Source: Hymenobacter rubripertinctus (GTDB lineage: Bacteria; Bacteroidota; Bacteroidia; Cytophagales; Hymenobacteraceae). From it: a DNA stretch of 54,643 nt. Where the stretch lies: contig NZ_QYCN01000017.1 in the NCBI RefSeq assembly GCF_003583925.1, forward strand, positions 35,995-90,637, given 5' to 3'. Made by a program: the position numbers and the translations under genes. Positions 34,515 to 43,271 of this stretch are shown here, in pieces. Under the pieces are notes generated by a model. The model had not been told where the DNA came from and searched no databases. It worked only from the letters and a program-made list of their open reading frames with translations. The first letter of the stretch is position 1. The number at the start of each line of letters is the position of its first letter.

Positions 34515-35324
34515 ATGCGCTTTTCTTTTCTGACCCTCGCGTTGCCCCTGGCCGGGGTGGCCGCCCTCACCACCGCCGCCATCAACAAGCCCGCCCAGGG
34601 TTTCAACATTTTCTCGGTGCAGCAGGATATTGAGCTGGGGGCCCAGGTGGCCCAGCAGACCGACTCGCTTTACCGGGCCAAGGGCCAGCTGCTGAGCCGC
34701 AGCGGCAACGCCCGCGCCTACCAGCTGCTCGACGGCGTGGTGAAGCGCGTGCTCGACAACGGCCAGCTCAAGTACCGCACCCAGTTCCCGTGGGACGTCC
34801 AGATCATCAAAGACGACAAGACGCAGAACGCCTTTGCCACGCCCGGCGGCCACATCTACGTGTTTTCGGGCCTGATAAAATACCTCGACAACGAGAACGA
34901 ACTGGCCGGGGTGCTGGGCCACGAAATTGCCCATGCCGACCGCCGCCACAGCACCCAAACCATGCAGAAGCAGTATGGCACGAGCATGCTGCTGGGGCTG
35001 CTGCTGGGCAACCGCTCCAACAGCCAGCTCGTGCAGATTGCCGCCGGCCTGGGCCAGCTCAAGTTCAGCCGCACCTACGAAACCGAGGCCGACAAGTACT
35101 CGACCATCTACCTCAACGGCACCCGCTATTATTCCTGCGACGGGGCCGCCGGCTTCTTCATTAAGGCTGAAAAAGAGGGCGGCGCGGGCACCCCGGAATT
35201 CATGAGCACCCACCCCAACCCCGGCTCCCGCGTCCAGAACATTCAGCGCAGCGCCCAGCAGCTGGGTTGCACCGGCAAGGCCGTGAGCAACAAAAATTTC
35301 GAGGAGCTGAAGCGGATTCTCTAG
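34515..35324 (+). CDS. M48-family zinc metallopeptidase
   Basis: A 269-residue protein with an N-terminal signal segment (MRFSFLTLALPLAGVAALTTAA). The peptidase part has PGGHIYVFSGLI, the zinc-binding GHEIAHADRRH (about 137) and a third ligand in YETEADKYS (about 199). It belongs to the HtpX/BepA/LoiP group that degrades envelope proteins. The C-terminus holds STHPNPGSRVQNI. The ATG at 34515 was selected over an upstream in-frame start that lacks a signal. Confidence 0.9.
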   Translation: MRFSFLTLALPLAGVAALTTAAINKPAQGFNIFSVQQDIELGAQVAQQTDSLYRAKGQLLSRSGNARAYQLLDGVVKRVLDNGQLKYRTQFPWDVQIIKDDKTQNAFATPGGHIYVFSGLIKYLDNENELAGVLGHEIAHADRRHSTQTMQKQYGTSMLLGLLLGNRSNSQLVQIAAGLGQLKFSRTYETEADKYSTIYLNGTRYYSCDGAAGFFIKAEKEGGAGTPEFMSTHPNPGSRVQNIQRSAQQLGCTGKAVSNKNFEELKRIL

Positions 35325-35360
35325 CCGGTTGCCCGGTTTTGCCTGGCAGAACCCAGGCTG

Positions 35361-35451
35361 CCTGTAGCGCGAAGCTCCGGCCTCGCGTATCGTTGAACGA
35401 ACCCGCTCAGGGGCAGCAACGATACGCGAGGCCGGAGCTTCGCGCTACAGG
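35361..35451. repeat. Perfect 35-base inverted repeat, GTAGCGCGAAGC type
   Basis: Arms 35361-35395 and 35417-35451 are exactly complementary. It lies between convergent stop codons (M48 peptidase and hydrolase) and ends ten bases from the latter. A likely bidirectional terminator. Confidence 0.93.
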
Positions 35452-35461
35452 TACGTTGGCT

Positions 35462-36343
35462 CTAAGTGGGCTGCTGGCGAATGAAATGGGTGATTAGCCG
35501 GGCAATTTCCGGCCCTTTTTCTTCCGCGAAGAAGTGCTTGGAGGGCAGCTTATGCACCATCGGCAGGTGCGCGGCCTCTTTCACCAGGTTGCCGAAATGC
35601 TCGAAGTCGAGGGCCGGGTCCTCGGCTCCCCAGATGGCCTGCACCGGGTAAGGCGGCTGGTCAACGGCCCGCTTGAGCAGGTCCTGCAGCTCCTGGGAAT
35701 GATCGAACTGGCGCATGATTTTGAGGAAGGCCTTGCCGCCGTCGTCGCGCTTGAGCAGGTCGACGTAGGCGTACACTTCCTCCTTGGGTAGCTCGCTGAT
35801 GTTGCTGACGCCCATGGCCTTGAACAGCAGGTACCAGGTCGGGTGCTGAATGGTCAGCAGTTCGGCCTCGCCCAGTATTGGCATCTCGAAGGGGCGCATG
35901 GGCAGGGGCTTCTGGAAGTTGACCACATCATAGAACATATTGAGAATGGTGAGCGACTGAACGCGCTCGGGGTGTTCGGCGGCCAGGGCCAACCCGATGG
36001 CCCCGCCGATGTCGTGGACCACCAGATGGTAGCGCTCCAGGCCCAGCGCCTCGGTAGCCTGGTGCAGAAACCGGGCAAAGCCCCGGAACGTGTAGTCGAA
36101 GTCCTCGGGCCGGTCCGACAGCCCCAGCCCCGGCATATCCACCGAAATGCCGCGCAGGCCCTGGGCTTCCAGGCTGCGCAGCATTTTGCGAAACAGGTAC
36201 GACGACGTGGGCACGCCATGAAGACAGAAAACGGCGTCGCCCTGGCCATAATCGAGGGCAAAAGTGCGGACGCCCGCCACATCGAAATAGCGGCCGGAAG
36301 CCTCGTGGGCCGTAATAACTTGCTCTACGGTGCGGTTGCTCAT
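35462..36343 (-). CDS. Alpha/beta hydrolase, haloalkane-dehalogenase-like
   Basis: A 293-residue enzyme. The oxyanion-hole motif is CLHGVPTSS (about 46-54), then VDMPGLGLSDRP. The nucleophile elbow is VVHDIGGAIGL (about 110-120), where an Asp stands at the nucleophile position instead of the usual Ser, as in haloalkane and fluoroacetate dehalogenases and epoxide hydrolases. A cap domain with many aromatics and Met follows. The catalytic His is in PSKHFFAEE and the acid likely in GAEDPALD. Halide-stabilising residues cannot be confirmed by eye. The start at ATG 36341-36343 was chosen over a longer, unlikely N-terminus. Confidence 0.82.
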   Translation of the reverse strand: MSNRTVEQVITAHEASGRYFDVAGVRTFALDYGQGDAVFCLHGVPTSSYLFRKMLRSLEAQGLRGISVDMPGLGLSDRPEDFDYTFRGFARFLHQATEALGLERYHLVVHDIGGAIGLALAAEHPERVQSLTILNMFYDVVNFQKPLPMRPFEMPILGEAELLTIQHPTWYLLFKAMGVSNISELPKEEVYAYVDLLKRDDGGKAFLKIMRQFDHSQELQDLLKRAVDQPPYPVQAIWGAEDPALDFEHFGNLVKEAAHLPMVHKLPSKHFFAEEKGPEIARLITHFIRQQPT

Positions 36344-36527
36344 AATCAGAAGAGGTATATAGTGGAAAGGGCAGCAGCGGCCGGTGCCGCAACCAGCAGC
36401 AAGCCAACAGGTGTGCCCTTGATACGCGAGTACTGCCAAAGGGATGAGTTGGGCTGCCGGGGAATTGAGGTGAAAGGATGTAGCGCATGTTTCAGCAGAG
36501 GGGAGGGAAAGGGGCGGGCCAAACGCG

Positions 36528-36535
36528 TACCTTGC
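36528..36535 (+). promoter_or_regulatory. Possible promoter box TACCTTGC of the AhpD-like gene
   Basis: One base off TAnnTTTG, 21 bases before the ATG. No clear -33 box. Confidence 0.45.
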
Positions 36536-36555
36536 CGGGGTCTTATTCCTTCTTC

Positions 36556-37164
36556 ATGCCCTCGTTTATGGCTACTCCGCTCGTAACCCCGCTCGCTCCC
36601 GATGCCAACCCCGAAGTGGCGGAACTGGCTGCTTTTTTCAACGAAACGCTGGGTTTCTGCCCCAACAGCGTGCTTACCATGCAGCACCGACCGGCCATTG
36701 CCACGGCTTTTATCCAGCTCAACAAGGCCGTAATGGCCAACCAGGGCCGCGTTACCAGCGCCCTGAAGCGGCTGATCGGCTACATCAGCAGCCATGCCGC
36801 CGGTTGCCAGTACTGCCAGGCGCACACCATTCTGGCTGCCGAGCGCTACGGCGCCGAGCAGCAGCAGCTCGACCACATTTGGGAGTACCCCACGCACCCG
36901 GCTTTTTCGGCCGCCGAGCGGGCGGCCCTGGCCTTCGCCGTGGCCGCTTCGGCCGTGCCCAATGCCGTGAACGAGACCATCAGCCAGGCGTTGCGCCAGC
37001 ACTGGACGGAAGGCGAAATCGTGGAAATTCTGGGTGTCATCAGCCTGTTTGGCTACCTCAACCGCTGGAACGACTCGATGGGTACGCACCTGGAAGAAGG
37101 GGCGGTGGCCGCTGGCGAGCAGCACCTCGCCGGCCGCGGCTGGAGCCCGGGCAAGCACGCCTGA
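36556..37164 (+). CDS. AhpD-like / carboxymuconolactone decarboxylase family protein
   Basis: A 202-residue all-helical protein. The motif GCQYCQAHTILAAER (about 84-98) has the CxxC plus His of AhpD-type peroxidase or reductase proteins. These use the Cys pair to reduce peroxides or other substrates. ATG 36556 (MPSFMATPLV) or 36568 (MATPLV) could start it. It is divergent from the hydrolase and probably independent. Confidence 0.85.
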   Translation: MPSFMATPLVTPLAPDANPEVAELAAFFNETLGFCPNSVLTMQHRPAIATAFIQLNKAVMANQGRVTSALKRLIGYISSHAAGCQYCQAHTILAAERYGAEQQQLDHIWEYPTHPAFSAAERAALAFAVAASAVPNAVNETISQALRQHWTEGEIVEILGVISLFGYLNRWNDSMGTHLEEGAVAAGEQHLAGRGWSPGKHA

Positions 37165-37184
37165 GCCGGGGGGTAGGGGGGCGG

Positions 37185-37898
37185 CTAATCGGCGTCGGGG
37201 GCGGCGCCGGGGGCCAGCAACACCCGGTTCAACTCGGCGCGGTGGGTGCGCCAGTCGGGCATAAACTGGTCCATGAGGCCCCAGAACCGGGCGTTGTGCA
37301 GGCGCTCGTGCAGGTGGGTCAGCTCGTGGACCAGTACGTATTCGAGGCAGGGCAGGGGGCGCTTAATGAGCTCCAGGTTCAGCCAGACGCGCCGGGCCCC
37401 GATGTTGCAGGTGCCCCAGCGGGTGCGCATCTGCTTTATGCCCCAGTCTGCCGCCGCCCGGCCCACCACCGGCTCCCACTGGGCAAAAAGCGCCGGCAGC
37501 ACCTGCTTCATCTGCTGCCGGTACCAGACCGTGAGCACGGCTTCGCGCTGGGTGGCGGTGCTGCCCTCGGGCACACTCAGGCGTAGCTGGCCGCTTTCGG
37601 GCAGCAACACCACGCCGGGCCGCCCCGCTACCGGAGTTACCAACAACTCGTACGCCTGACCCAGATACGGCACCGTTTCGCCCGCCTCGTAGCGCGGCTG
37701 CGGGGCCGGCTCGCGGGTAGCGAAACGCTGCTGATGCTTCTCAATCCAGCTTCGGCGGGCTTGCACGAACTCCTCAATAACCGACGCAGGCGTTTGCAGC
37801 GGCACCGATACCCGGATGCGGCCCCCGGCATACACCGTCAGGCGCAGACTGCGCATCTGCTGGCGCACGAGGTCAATTTCAAGGCCGGCAATTTTCAT
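37185..37898 (-). CDS. YgjP-like metallopeptidase-domain protein (SprT/DUF45 group)
   Basis: A 237-residue protein. The N-terminal part (MKIAGLEIDLVRQQMRSLRL) and KQMRTRWGTCNIGARRVWLNLELI lead to VLVHELTHLHERLHNARFW (about 190-208). Here HELTH is the zinc site and the second His-containing helix supplies the third ligand, as in YgjP/DUF45. Role unknown, likely cytoplasmic. ATG 37896-37898 lies five bases from an inverted repeat. Convergent with the AhpD-like gene, 20 bases apart. Confidence 0.88.
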   Translation of the reverse strand: MKIAGLEIDLVRQQMRSLRLTVYAGGRIRVSVPLQTPASVIEEFVQARRSWIEKHQQRFATREPAPQPRYEAGETVPYLGQAYELLVTPVAGRPGVVLLPESGQLRLSVPEGSTATQREAVLTVWYRQQMKQVLPALFAQWEPVVGRAAADWGIKQMRTRWGTCNIGARRVWLNLELIKRPLPCLEYVLVHELTHLHERLHNARFWGLMDQFMPDWRTHRAELNRVLLAPGAAPDAD

Positions 37899-37903
37899 GT
37901 TTT

Positions 37904-38050
37904 GAGCTTCAAGCGGCAAGCTACAAGCGGCCAGCGTATGTTCAGTCGTCAGCCTACCGTTTGGAGCTTGCCGTGTGGAGCTAAAATAAGCTTGTAGCTT
38001 GCGGCTTGAAGCTTGCAGCTCGAAACTTGCGGCTTGTTGCTTGAAGATCC
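37904..38050. repeat. Inverted repeat, GCTTGAAGCTTG type
   Basis: Main arms 37904-37928 and 37990-38014 (25 bases, about two mismatches) are built from AGCTTCAAGCGGCAAGCTAC-type words. Extra right-hand units continue to 38050. It fills the space between two divergent start codons. Confidence 0.8.
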
Positions 38051-38052
38051 CA

Positions 38053-39069
38053 ATGGAATCAGCCGTTCGTTTTGTTATCTGCGGGGTGGGCCACATTGGC
38101 CGCCGCCATGCCGCGCTGGTGGCCCGCCACGCCGGGGCCGGATTGGTGGCGCTGGTTGATAGCCGGCCGGAACTGGCCGCCGGGCTGGCCACCGAATTTC
38201 CCGGCGTGCCGTTCTTTGCTTCCCTCGACGACTACCTCGCCCACGGCCCCGCCGCCGATGTGCTGACGGTGGCCACGCCCAACGGCCAGCACGCAACCCA
38301 GGCCATTCGGGGCCTGCGGGCGGGTTTGCACGTGGTAGTGGAAAAGCCGCTGGCCCTGCGCAAATCCGACGCCGAGGATATTGTGCACACCGCTTTGCAA
38401 ACCGGCCGCTTCGTGTTCGGGGTGATGCAGAACCGCTACTCGCCGCCCGCCGCCTGGCTCAAGCAGGTGGTGGACGAGGGCCGCCTGGGCCAAGTGTTTC
38501 TGGTGCAGCTCAACTGCTTCTGGAACCGCGACGAGCGTTATTACACGCCCGGCAGCTGGCACGGCACCCGCGCCGACGACGGCGGCACGCTCTTCACCCA
38601 GTTCAGCCATTTCGTGGATTTGCTCTACTGGGTGTTCGGCGACATCAGCAACATCACGGCCCGCTTCCGCGACTTCACCCACGAGCAGCTCACCGAGTTC
38701 GAGGACAGCGGCCTGGTCACGTTTGATCTGTTGCGTGGCGGCAGCGGCACGCTCCAGTACAGCACTGCCGTCTGGGACCAGAACCTGGAAAGCTCCCTGA
38801 CGGTGGTGGCCGAACACGGCAGCCTGCGCCTGGGCGGCCAGTACATGGATAAAGTAGACTACTGCCACCTGCGCGACTACCAAATGCCCGAACTCGCGCC
38901 CACCAACCCCGCCAACCAGTACGGCCCCTACCAGGGCTCGGCCGCCAACCACGTCCACGTCATCAATAACGTGGTAGCCACCATCCAAAAGCGCGGTTTC
39001 GCCAGCACCAACGCGCTGGAAGGCCTGAAAGTGGTGGAGATGATTGAGCGGATTTACAGCCTCAAATAA
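38053..39069 (+). CDS. Gfo/Idh/MocA-family oxidoreductase
   Basis: A 338-residue NAD(P)-dependent sugar dehydrogenase-like enzyme. The Rossmann motif CGVGHIGRRHAALV is at about 9-22, VVVEKPLALRKSDA at about 96-109 holds the catalytic EKP lysine, and GGTLFTQFSHFVDLLYWVFG at about 177 is the conserved C-domain helix. Likely acts on a sugar or sugar nucleotide for polysaccharide synthesis. The start is ATG 38053, three bases after the repeat. The next gene follows 14 bases later. Confidence 0.9.
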   Translation: MESAVRFVICGVGHIGRRHAALVARHAGAGLVALVDSRPELAAGLATEFPGVPFFASLDDYLAHGPAADVLTVATPNGQHATQAIRGLRAGLHVVVEKPLALRKSDAEDIVHTALQTGRFVFGVMQNRYSPPAAWLKQVVDEGRLGQVFLVQLNCFWNRDERYYTPGSWHGTRADDGGTLFTQFSHFVDLLYWVFGDISNITARFRDFTHEQLTEFEDSGLVTFDLLRGGSGTLQYSTAVWDQNLESSLTVVAEHGSLRLGGQYMDKVDYCHLRDYQMPELAPTNPANQYGPYQGSAANHVHVINNVVATIQKRGFASTNALEGLKVVEMIERIYSLK

Positions 39070-39083
39070 GGAACCCGAAAACC

Positions 39084-39557
39084 ATGAAACATATCGTTGT
39101 TGTGCTGGGGAGTGCGCTGGCCCTGGCCGCCTGCTCTGCCGACACGGAGCAGAAATCTCCCGGGGTCGCGGAATTGCCCGCAGAATCGGAAGCGGCGAAA
39201 CTGAGCAACGCGGTCAGCTCCCGGGGGCGCGACACCATTGCGGCCGGGGAGGAGTTTGTTACCCGCGTGTACCTGAACCAGGCGCGGCAAGCCGGCATTA
39301 TGGCCGCCAAAACCAAGCGCCCGCAATTCCTCATCACCTATAACCCGGCCCTGCAACAGGCCCGGTTCGATACGGCGGTGCTGGTGGGCGATACGGGCAT
39401 TGTGCGCTTTACCCCGCAGGTTGGAGCCTTCCGGCCCGGCGAGGTGAAGACGCACGAATGGGTGTACCAGGTGGCCGTGGATTTCAACGGCCGCTACCCC
39501 GGCCCCGATACCGTGTTTATGGTGCGGGAAGTGCTCTACATCAAAGCCAGGCCGTAA
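39084..39557 (+). CDS. Small lipoprotein of unknown function
   Basis: A 157-residue protein with a signal ending LALAACS, a good lipobox with Cys17. The rest is beta-rich, including FVTRVYLNQAR, QFLITYNPA, VRFTPQVGAFRPGEVKTHEW and TVFMVREVLYIKARP. I do not recognise the family. It lies 14 bases behind the oxidoreductase and likely shares its transcript. Confidence 0.78.
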   Translation: MKHIVVVLGSALALAACSADTEQKSPGVAELPAESEAAKLSNAVSSRGRDTIAAGEEFVTRVYLNQARQAGIMAAKTKRPQFLITYNPALQQARFDTAVLVGDTGIVRFTPQVGAFRPGEVKTHEWVYQVAVDFNGRYPGPDTVFMVREVLYIKARP

Positions 39558-39598
39558 GCCGGGGCAGCGCCGCGCCGCGTTGGGCCGTATGTTGACCT

Positions 39599-40339
39599 AT
39601 GACCGACCAGCAAGCCCTAACCGACCTCCGCGCCTGGCAGCAGCGGATGCAGCGCCCGCCCACGCTGCTCAACCGCTTCGCGCGGCTCGTGCAGGCCCGC
39701 CTGAACGCGCTGCTGCCTGAAAAGCTGCACCGCGCCATTACCACCGCCATCCAGAAAATGGTGCAGGGCGTGTTGTTTGGCTCCATGCATACCACCCGCC
39801 AGCCGCTTCCGGAAGGCACGCTGGCCGAGCGCGAAGCGCGGGTGCGCAAACGCATCCGGGCCTACCGCAACACGGCGGCCCTGGAGGGGGGCGTCACCGG
39901 AGCCGGGGGCTTTTTGTTGGGCCTGGCCGATTTCCCGCTGCTACTGGGCATCAAGCTCAAGCTGCTCTTCGATATTGCCGCCCTCTACGGCCACGAGGTG
40001 CGCACGTTCCCGGAGCGGCTCTACCTGCTGTATATCTTCCAGCTGGCCTTCAGCAGCCACCACACCCGCCGCGAAACCTACCGCCAGCTAGCCGACTGGC
40101 CGACCACCGAAGCCACCGTGACGGTCGACGCCTTCGACTGGCGCACGTTTCAGCAGGAGTACCGCGACTACATCGACCTAGCTAAAATGGCCCAGCTGCT
40201 GCCCGTGGTGGGCGCGGCGGTGGGGGCGGTAGCCAACTACCGTTTGCTCGAACAGCTCGGCGAAACGGCCATCATGTGCTACCGCCTCCGCTGGTTCGGC
40301 GCAGCAACAACAGCTGAATTGCCGGCCAGCCATCGGTAG
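39599..40339 (+). CDS. EcsC-family protein
   Basis: A 246-residue protein. The middle, RIRAYRNTAALEGGVTGAGGFLLGLADFPLLLGIKLKLLFDIAALYG, is the EcsC signature with a hydrophobic Gly-rich region. The C-terminus has AKMAQLLPVVGAAVGAVANYRLLEQLG. EcsC was named from a Bacillus ABC-transporter operon; its role is unclear. Start ATG 39599, 41 bases after the lipoprotein stop. Confidence 0.85.
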   Translation: MTDQQALTDLRAWQQRMQRPPTLLNRFARLVQARLNALLPEKLHRAITTAIQKMVQGVLFGSMHTTRQPLPEGTLAEREARVRKRIRAYRNTAALEGGVTGAGGFLLGLADFPLLLGIKLKLLFDIAALYGHEVRTFPERLYLLYIFQLAFSSHHTRRETYRQLADWPTTEATVTVDAFDWRTFQQEYRDYIDLAKMAQLLPVVGAAVGAVANYRLLEQLGETAIMCYRLRWFGAATTAELPASHR

Positions 40340-40376
40340 TTCTGCAAGGTGATGTGGCAGGTATCTCCACGCGAAA

Positions 40377-40408
40377 GAGCCCCGGCAGCTGGTACCGGGG
40401 CTCTTTTT
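40377..40408. terminator. Terminator between convergent genes
   Basis: GAGCCCCGG pairs with CCGGGGCTC around a nine-base loop, followed by TTTTT on plus. Confidence 0.88.
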
Positions 40409-40435
40409 CGTTGAGTCAATCAGGTGAGCGGAAGC

Positions 40436-40885
40436 TTAGCTTTTGCCCTGCTTCACTTCCTGCCGACCCTGACCCTGGTGGTTCTTGCGCTTGGCCATCT
40501 TATCGGCCTGCAGCTGGGTGTACTTGGCGTACTGGTCGGCGCTCAGGATCTGCTTGAGTTGGGCGTCGTACTGGGCTTTGCCGGCCTTCATGGCCGCGTG
40601 GTGCTGCTTCTTATCGGCTTTGGCAACGGCAGTGCCGGCCTGGGCTTTGTGGGTTTGCATGGCCTGGGCGCGGCTCAGGTGCAGCTGACGAACCTGCTGG
40701 GTCTGGGTGGCCGAGAGGTTGAGCTTCTGGGTCAGGCGCTGAGCCGAACGGTCGGCGCGCTGTTCGGGGGTGAGGTTGGCGTGCTCGCCCCTGTGGTGCT
40801 GGCCGTGGGCGGCTTTGGCGGGAACCGACTGGGCCGAAGCGGCGGAGAACGAAAAGGCGGCGAGGATAACGAGGAACTTTTTCAT
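40436..40885 (-). CDS. Small Spy/DUF4890-like periplasmic protein
   Basis: A 149-residue protein with a signal peptide (MKKFLVILAAFSFSAASAQ). Helical, His-, Lys- and Gln-rich body: NLTPEQRADRSAQRLTQKLN, LSATQTQQVRQLHLSRAQ and QILSADQYAKYTQLQADKM. The LTPEQ and FEQYQ/YAKYTQ motifs recur in Spy/DUF4890-type proteins. It resembles the frameshifted gene at 15960-16398. Possibly a metal-binding or chaperone protein; this is inference. The stop is 28 bases from the shared terminator. Confidence 0.75.
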   Translation of the reverse strand: MKKFLVILAAFSFSAASAQSVPAKAAHGQHHRGEHANLTPEQRADRSAQRLTQKLNLSATQTQQVRQLHLSRAQAMQTHKAQAGTAVAKADKKQHHAAMKAGKAQYDAQLKQILSADQYAKYTQLQADKMAKRKNHQGQGRQEVKQGKS

Positions 40886-41206
40886 GGTGCTTTATGGGAA
40901 AGTTTATATTCGAAGGAAAAAAGCTCGCTGGCCATCCGGACTGGCGTTTGAGCTTCTGACTGGGTATTTGCAACTCCGGTGCCAGTTTTGCCGCCCAAGC
41001 CACAAATCAGCGTACTTGAAAAATTTAAATTTTTGGATTAAACCTTAGCTCCTCCTGATAATCAGGTTTTGTAAGTGGTTGTAAACAAGGTTTCTGTGAA
41101 TGTCCGGGGTGGAGGTAAGGGCTCTATTGCCCTTAAAAAAAAGGGTGGATCACAGGCTTTGAACGTGCCCGCAAAGGCCACGCAATGGCCCGGTTGGGCA
41201 ATAGGG
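40886..41206. other. Spacer without a recognisable gene
   Basis: About 320 bases. There is one hairpin, AAGGGC with GCCCTT (about 41117-41134), followed by a run of A on plus. No gene is supported. Confidence 0.5.
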
Positions 41207-41237
41207 TTGCCGGGGCAACGATCCGGATTTACCTTTG
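41207..41237 (+). promoter_or_regulatory. Promoter of the riboswitch-permease unit
   Basis: TTG (41207-41209), 20 bases, TACCTTTG (41230-41237). The same -7 box lies at the same place before the other riboswitch. Confidence 0.8.
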
Positions 41238-41263
41238 CGGCACCAATTCTTTACCCCACAAAG

Positions 41264-41363
41264 GATTGTTTTTATAAAGAGGCGCTGAGAGACAGGCTCG
41301 AAGAAGCGTCGGCAACCATCCGCCAGCCGGAACGGTGCCAATTCCTGACCATATAAAAACAAG
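41264..41363 (+). promoter_or_regulatory. SAM-I (S-box) riboswitch, plus-strand copy
   Basis: P1 is formed by TTGTTTTTATA and TATAAAAACAA. The S-box core reads GAGAGACAGGCTCGAAGAAG, then CGTCGGCAACC, matching the canonical GAGGGACTGGCCC...TGAAGCC..CGGCAACC base for base in spacing, with an A-U replacement in the paired GAG/CTC positions. The 3' side GGTGCCAATTCC is also canonical. It binds S-adenosylmethionine and should turn off the downstream gene when SAM is plentiful. Downstream (41476-41555) GCCGGCGGGGCGGGA can pair with TCCCGCCGCCGGC, a possible expression platform. Confidence 0.9.
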
Positions 41364-41620
41364 TTGCCGTGCGCTTTTCACCCCCTTTTACTGCCCCCGT
41401 TGCTGTTGTTGCCCTCGTTTTGCCAGGCTCGTTGGGCCGGGTTATGCGTTGTTGTTGCGCGGGTTGTTGGGACTGAGTAGCCGGCGGGGCGGGATGTCCC
41501 GGTCATTCTTGCCCATTTTCCTTTTTCCGTAGTCCCGCCGCCGGCTGAGCCGGGTTGCGAGGCGACTACTCCATTTTCTTCCCATTGCACCAAGCCACAG
41601 GCTTGGCGGCGTTTGCTGTT
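41364..41620 (+). other. Leader between riboswitch and permease
   Basis: 257 bases with no gene. It contains the GC-rich pairing at about 41476-41555 noted for the riboswitch and a small GCCACAGGCTTGGC hairpin near 41594. Confidence 0.6.
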
Positions 41621-43090
41621 ATGCTCAAAAAATCATTGGCGCTGCTCCGGCTCGAAGCGGCCGAAACGGGGGCGAATACCCTCAAGCGAAGCCTGAACGG
41701 CTTCAACCTCATTACTATTGGCATCGGCGTCATCATCGGGGCGGGCCTGTTCTCGCTCACCGGCATTGCGGCCGCCAACAACGCCGGGCCGGCCGTTACG
41801 CTCTCCTTCGTGGTGGCGGCCGTGGGCTGCGCCTTCTCGGCGCTCTGCTACGCCGAGTTTGCCTCTTTGGTGCCGGTGGCCGGCTCCGCCTACACCTACG
41901 CTTACGCTACCATGGGCGAGCTTTTCGCCTGGATCATCGGCTGGGATTTGATTCTGGAATACTCGGTGGGCGCGGCCACGGTGGCCATCAGCTGGTCGCA
42001 GTACCTGCTCAAGTTTCTGGGCAAGTACGGCATTCACCTGCCGCCCCAGCTGGTGATGTCGCCGTTTGAAACGGCCACGCTGGCCGGCGGGGGCGGCGAG
42101 GTGCACGGGCTGGTAAATGTGCCGGCCATGCTCATCGTGTTGGCTATCACACTCATCATTATTCGCGGCATGTCGGGCTCGGCGTGGTTTAATGCGCTGG
42201 TGGTCACGCTGAAAGTGGCGGTGGTGCTGGTGTTCATTGCTTTGGGCTGGCAGTACATCGACCCCGCCAACTACCACCCCTACATCCCGACCAATACCGG
42301 CACGTTCGGGGAGTTTGGCTGGAGCGGGGTGCTGCGCGGGGCGGGCGTGGTATTCTTCGTGTTCATCGGCTTCGATATTGTGGCCACCATGGCCCAGGAA
42401 ACCAAGAATCCGCAGCGTAATATGCCCATTGGCATCATCGGCTCGCTGGTGGTGTGCACGGTGCTGTTCGTGCTCTTCAGCTACGTAATGACGGGGCTGG
42501 CCAACTACACCGAGTTCAAGGACAGTGCCGCGCCGGTGGCTATTGCCATCGAGAAAACGCCCTACGCCTGGCTGTCGGGCGCCGTTATCCTGGCCATTAT
42601 TATCGGCTACACCTCCGTTATTCTGGTGGATCTGCTGGGCCAGAGCCGGGTGTTTTTCAGCATGGCCAAGGATGGGCTGCTGCCCCCGGTATTCGCCCGC
42701 ATTCATGAGCGGTTCCGCACGCCGCTGCAATCCAACCTGCTGCTGGGCGGGTTCATTGCCCTGTTCGCGGGCTTCGTGCCCATCTCGGTAGTGGGCGAAA
42801 TGACGAGCATCGGTACGCTGCTGGCTTTTGTGATGGTGTGCGTGGGTGTGCTCATCATGCGCAAGCGCGAGCCCGACGCCCCGCGTGGTTTCCGCACGCC
42901 CTGGGTGCCGGTAGTACCTATGCTGGGCATCCTGACCTGCATGGTCATGATGGTGTCCTTGCCCTGGGAAACGTGGCTGCGGCTGGCCGTGTGGCTGGCC
43001 ATTGGACTGGCCATTTATTTCGGCTACGGCCGCAAGCACAGCAAACTGGGCCAGCAGGCCCGTGCTGAAGCAGCGCGGCGGGTGGCGTAG
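41621..43090 (+). CDS. APC-superfamily amino-acid permease
   Basis: A 489-residue inner-membrane transporter with about twelve to fourteen segments. TIGIGVIIGAGLFSLTG (about 34-50) is the APC signature for substrate backbone binding. CYAEFASLVPVAGSAYTYAY (about 87) and VFFVFIGFDIVATMAQETKNPQRNMP (about 246) fit cationic-amino-acid-type members. It sits under a SAM riboswitch, which suggests that it imports methionine or another sulfur amino acid. That is inference, as the sequence alone does not give the substrate. The ATG at 41621 was chosen over the longer frame at 41555. A strong hairpin follows the stop. Confidence 0.9.
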   Translation: MLKKSLALLRLEAAETGANTLKRSLNGFNLITIGIGVIIGAGLFSLTGIAAANNAGPAVTLSFVVAAVGCAFSALCYAEFASLVPVAGSAYTYAYATMGELFAWIIGWDLILEYSVGAATVAISWSQYLLKFLGKYGIHLPPQLVMSPFETATLAGGGGEVHGLVNVPAMLIVLAITLIIIRGMSGSAWFNALVVTLKVAVVLVFIALGWQYIDPANYHPYIPTNTGTFGEFGWSGVLRGAGVVFFVFIGFDIVATMAQETKNPQRNMPIGIIGSLVVCTVLFVLFSYVMTGLANYTEFKDSAAPVAIAIEKTPYAWLSGAVILAIIIGYTSVILVDLLGQSRVFFSMAKDGLLPPVFARIHERFRTPLQSNLLLGGFIALFAGFVPISVVGEMTSIGTLLAFVMVCVGVLIMRKREPDAPRGFRTPWVPVVPMLGILTCMVMMVSLPWETWLRLAVWLAIGLAIYFGYGRKHSKLGQQARAEAARRVA

Positions 43091-43105
43091 TGATTCGGGT
43101 CTTCA

Positions 43106-43164
43106 CAAAACACAACCTGCCGGCTCGTTTACCGGCTCGTTTAGGGCCGGCAGGTTGTGTTTTG
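43106..43164. terminator. Hairpin after the permease, perfect 19-base arms
   Basis: CAAAACACAACCTGCCGGC (43106-43124) and its exact complement (43146-43164) with a 21-base loop that carries a short direct repeat. Confidence 0.85.
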
Positions 43165-43271
43165 ACGGGTGGGTTGTTGTGGTGAGTTGGGGGGCTGGAT
43201 CAAGGCTGGAGCCGACATTGGGCATATCGGTCGCATGGTTGGGGAGCTGGCTGCCTGACCTGCCGGCCCAT

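Noticed and set aside
33240..35213. Long minus-strand open frame across the aminotransferase and peptidase genes
   Set aside because: It covers two well-supported plus genes and has no conserved motif.
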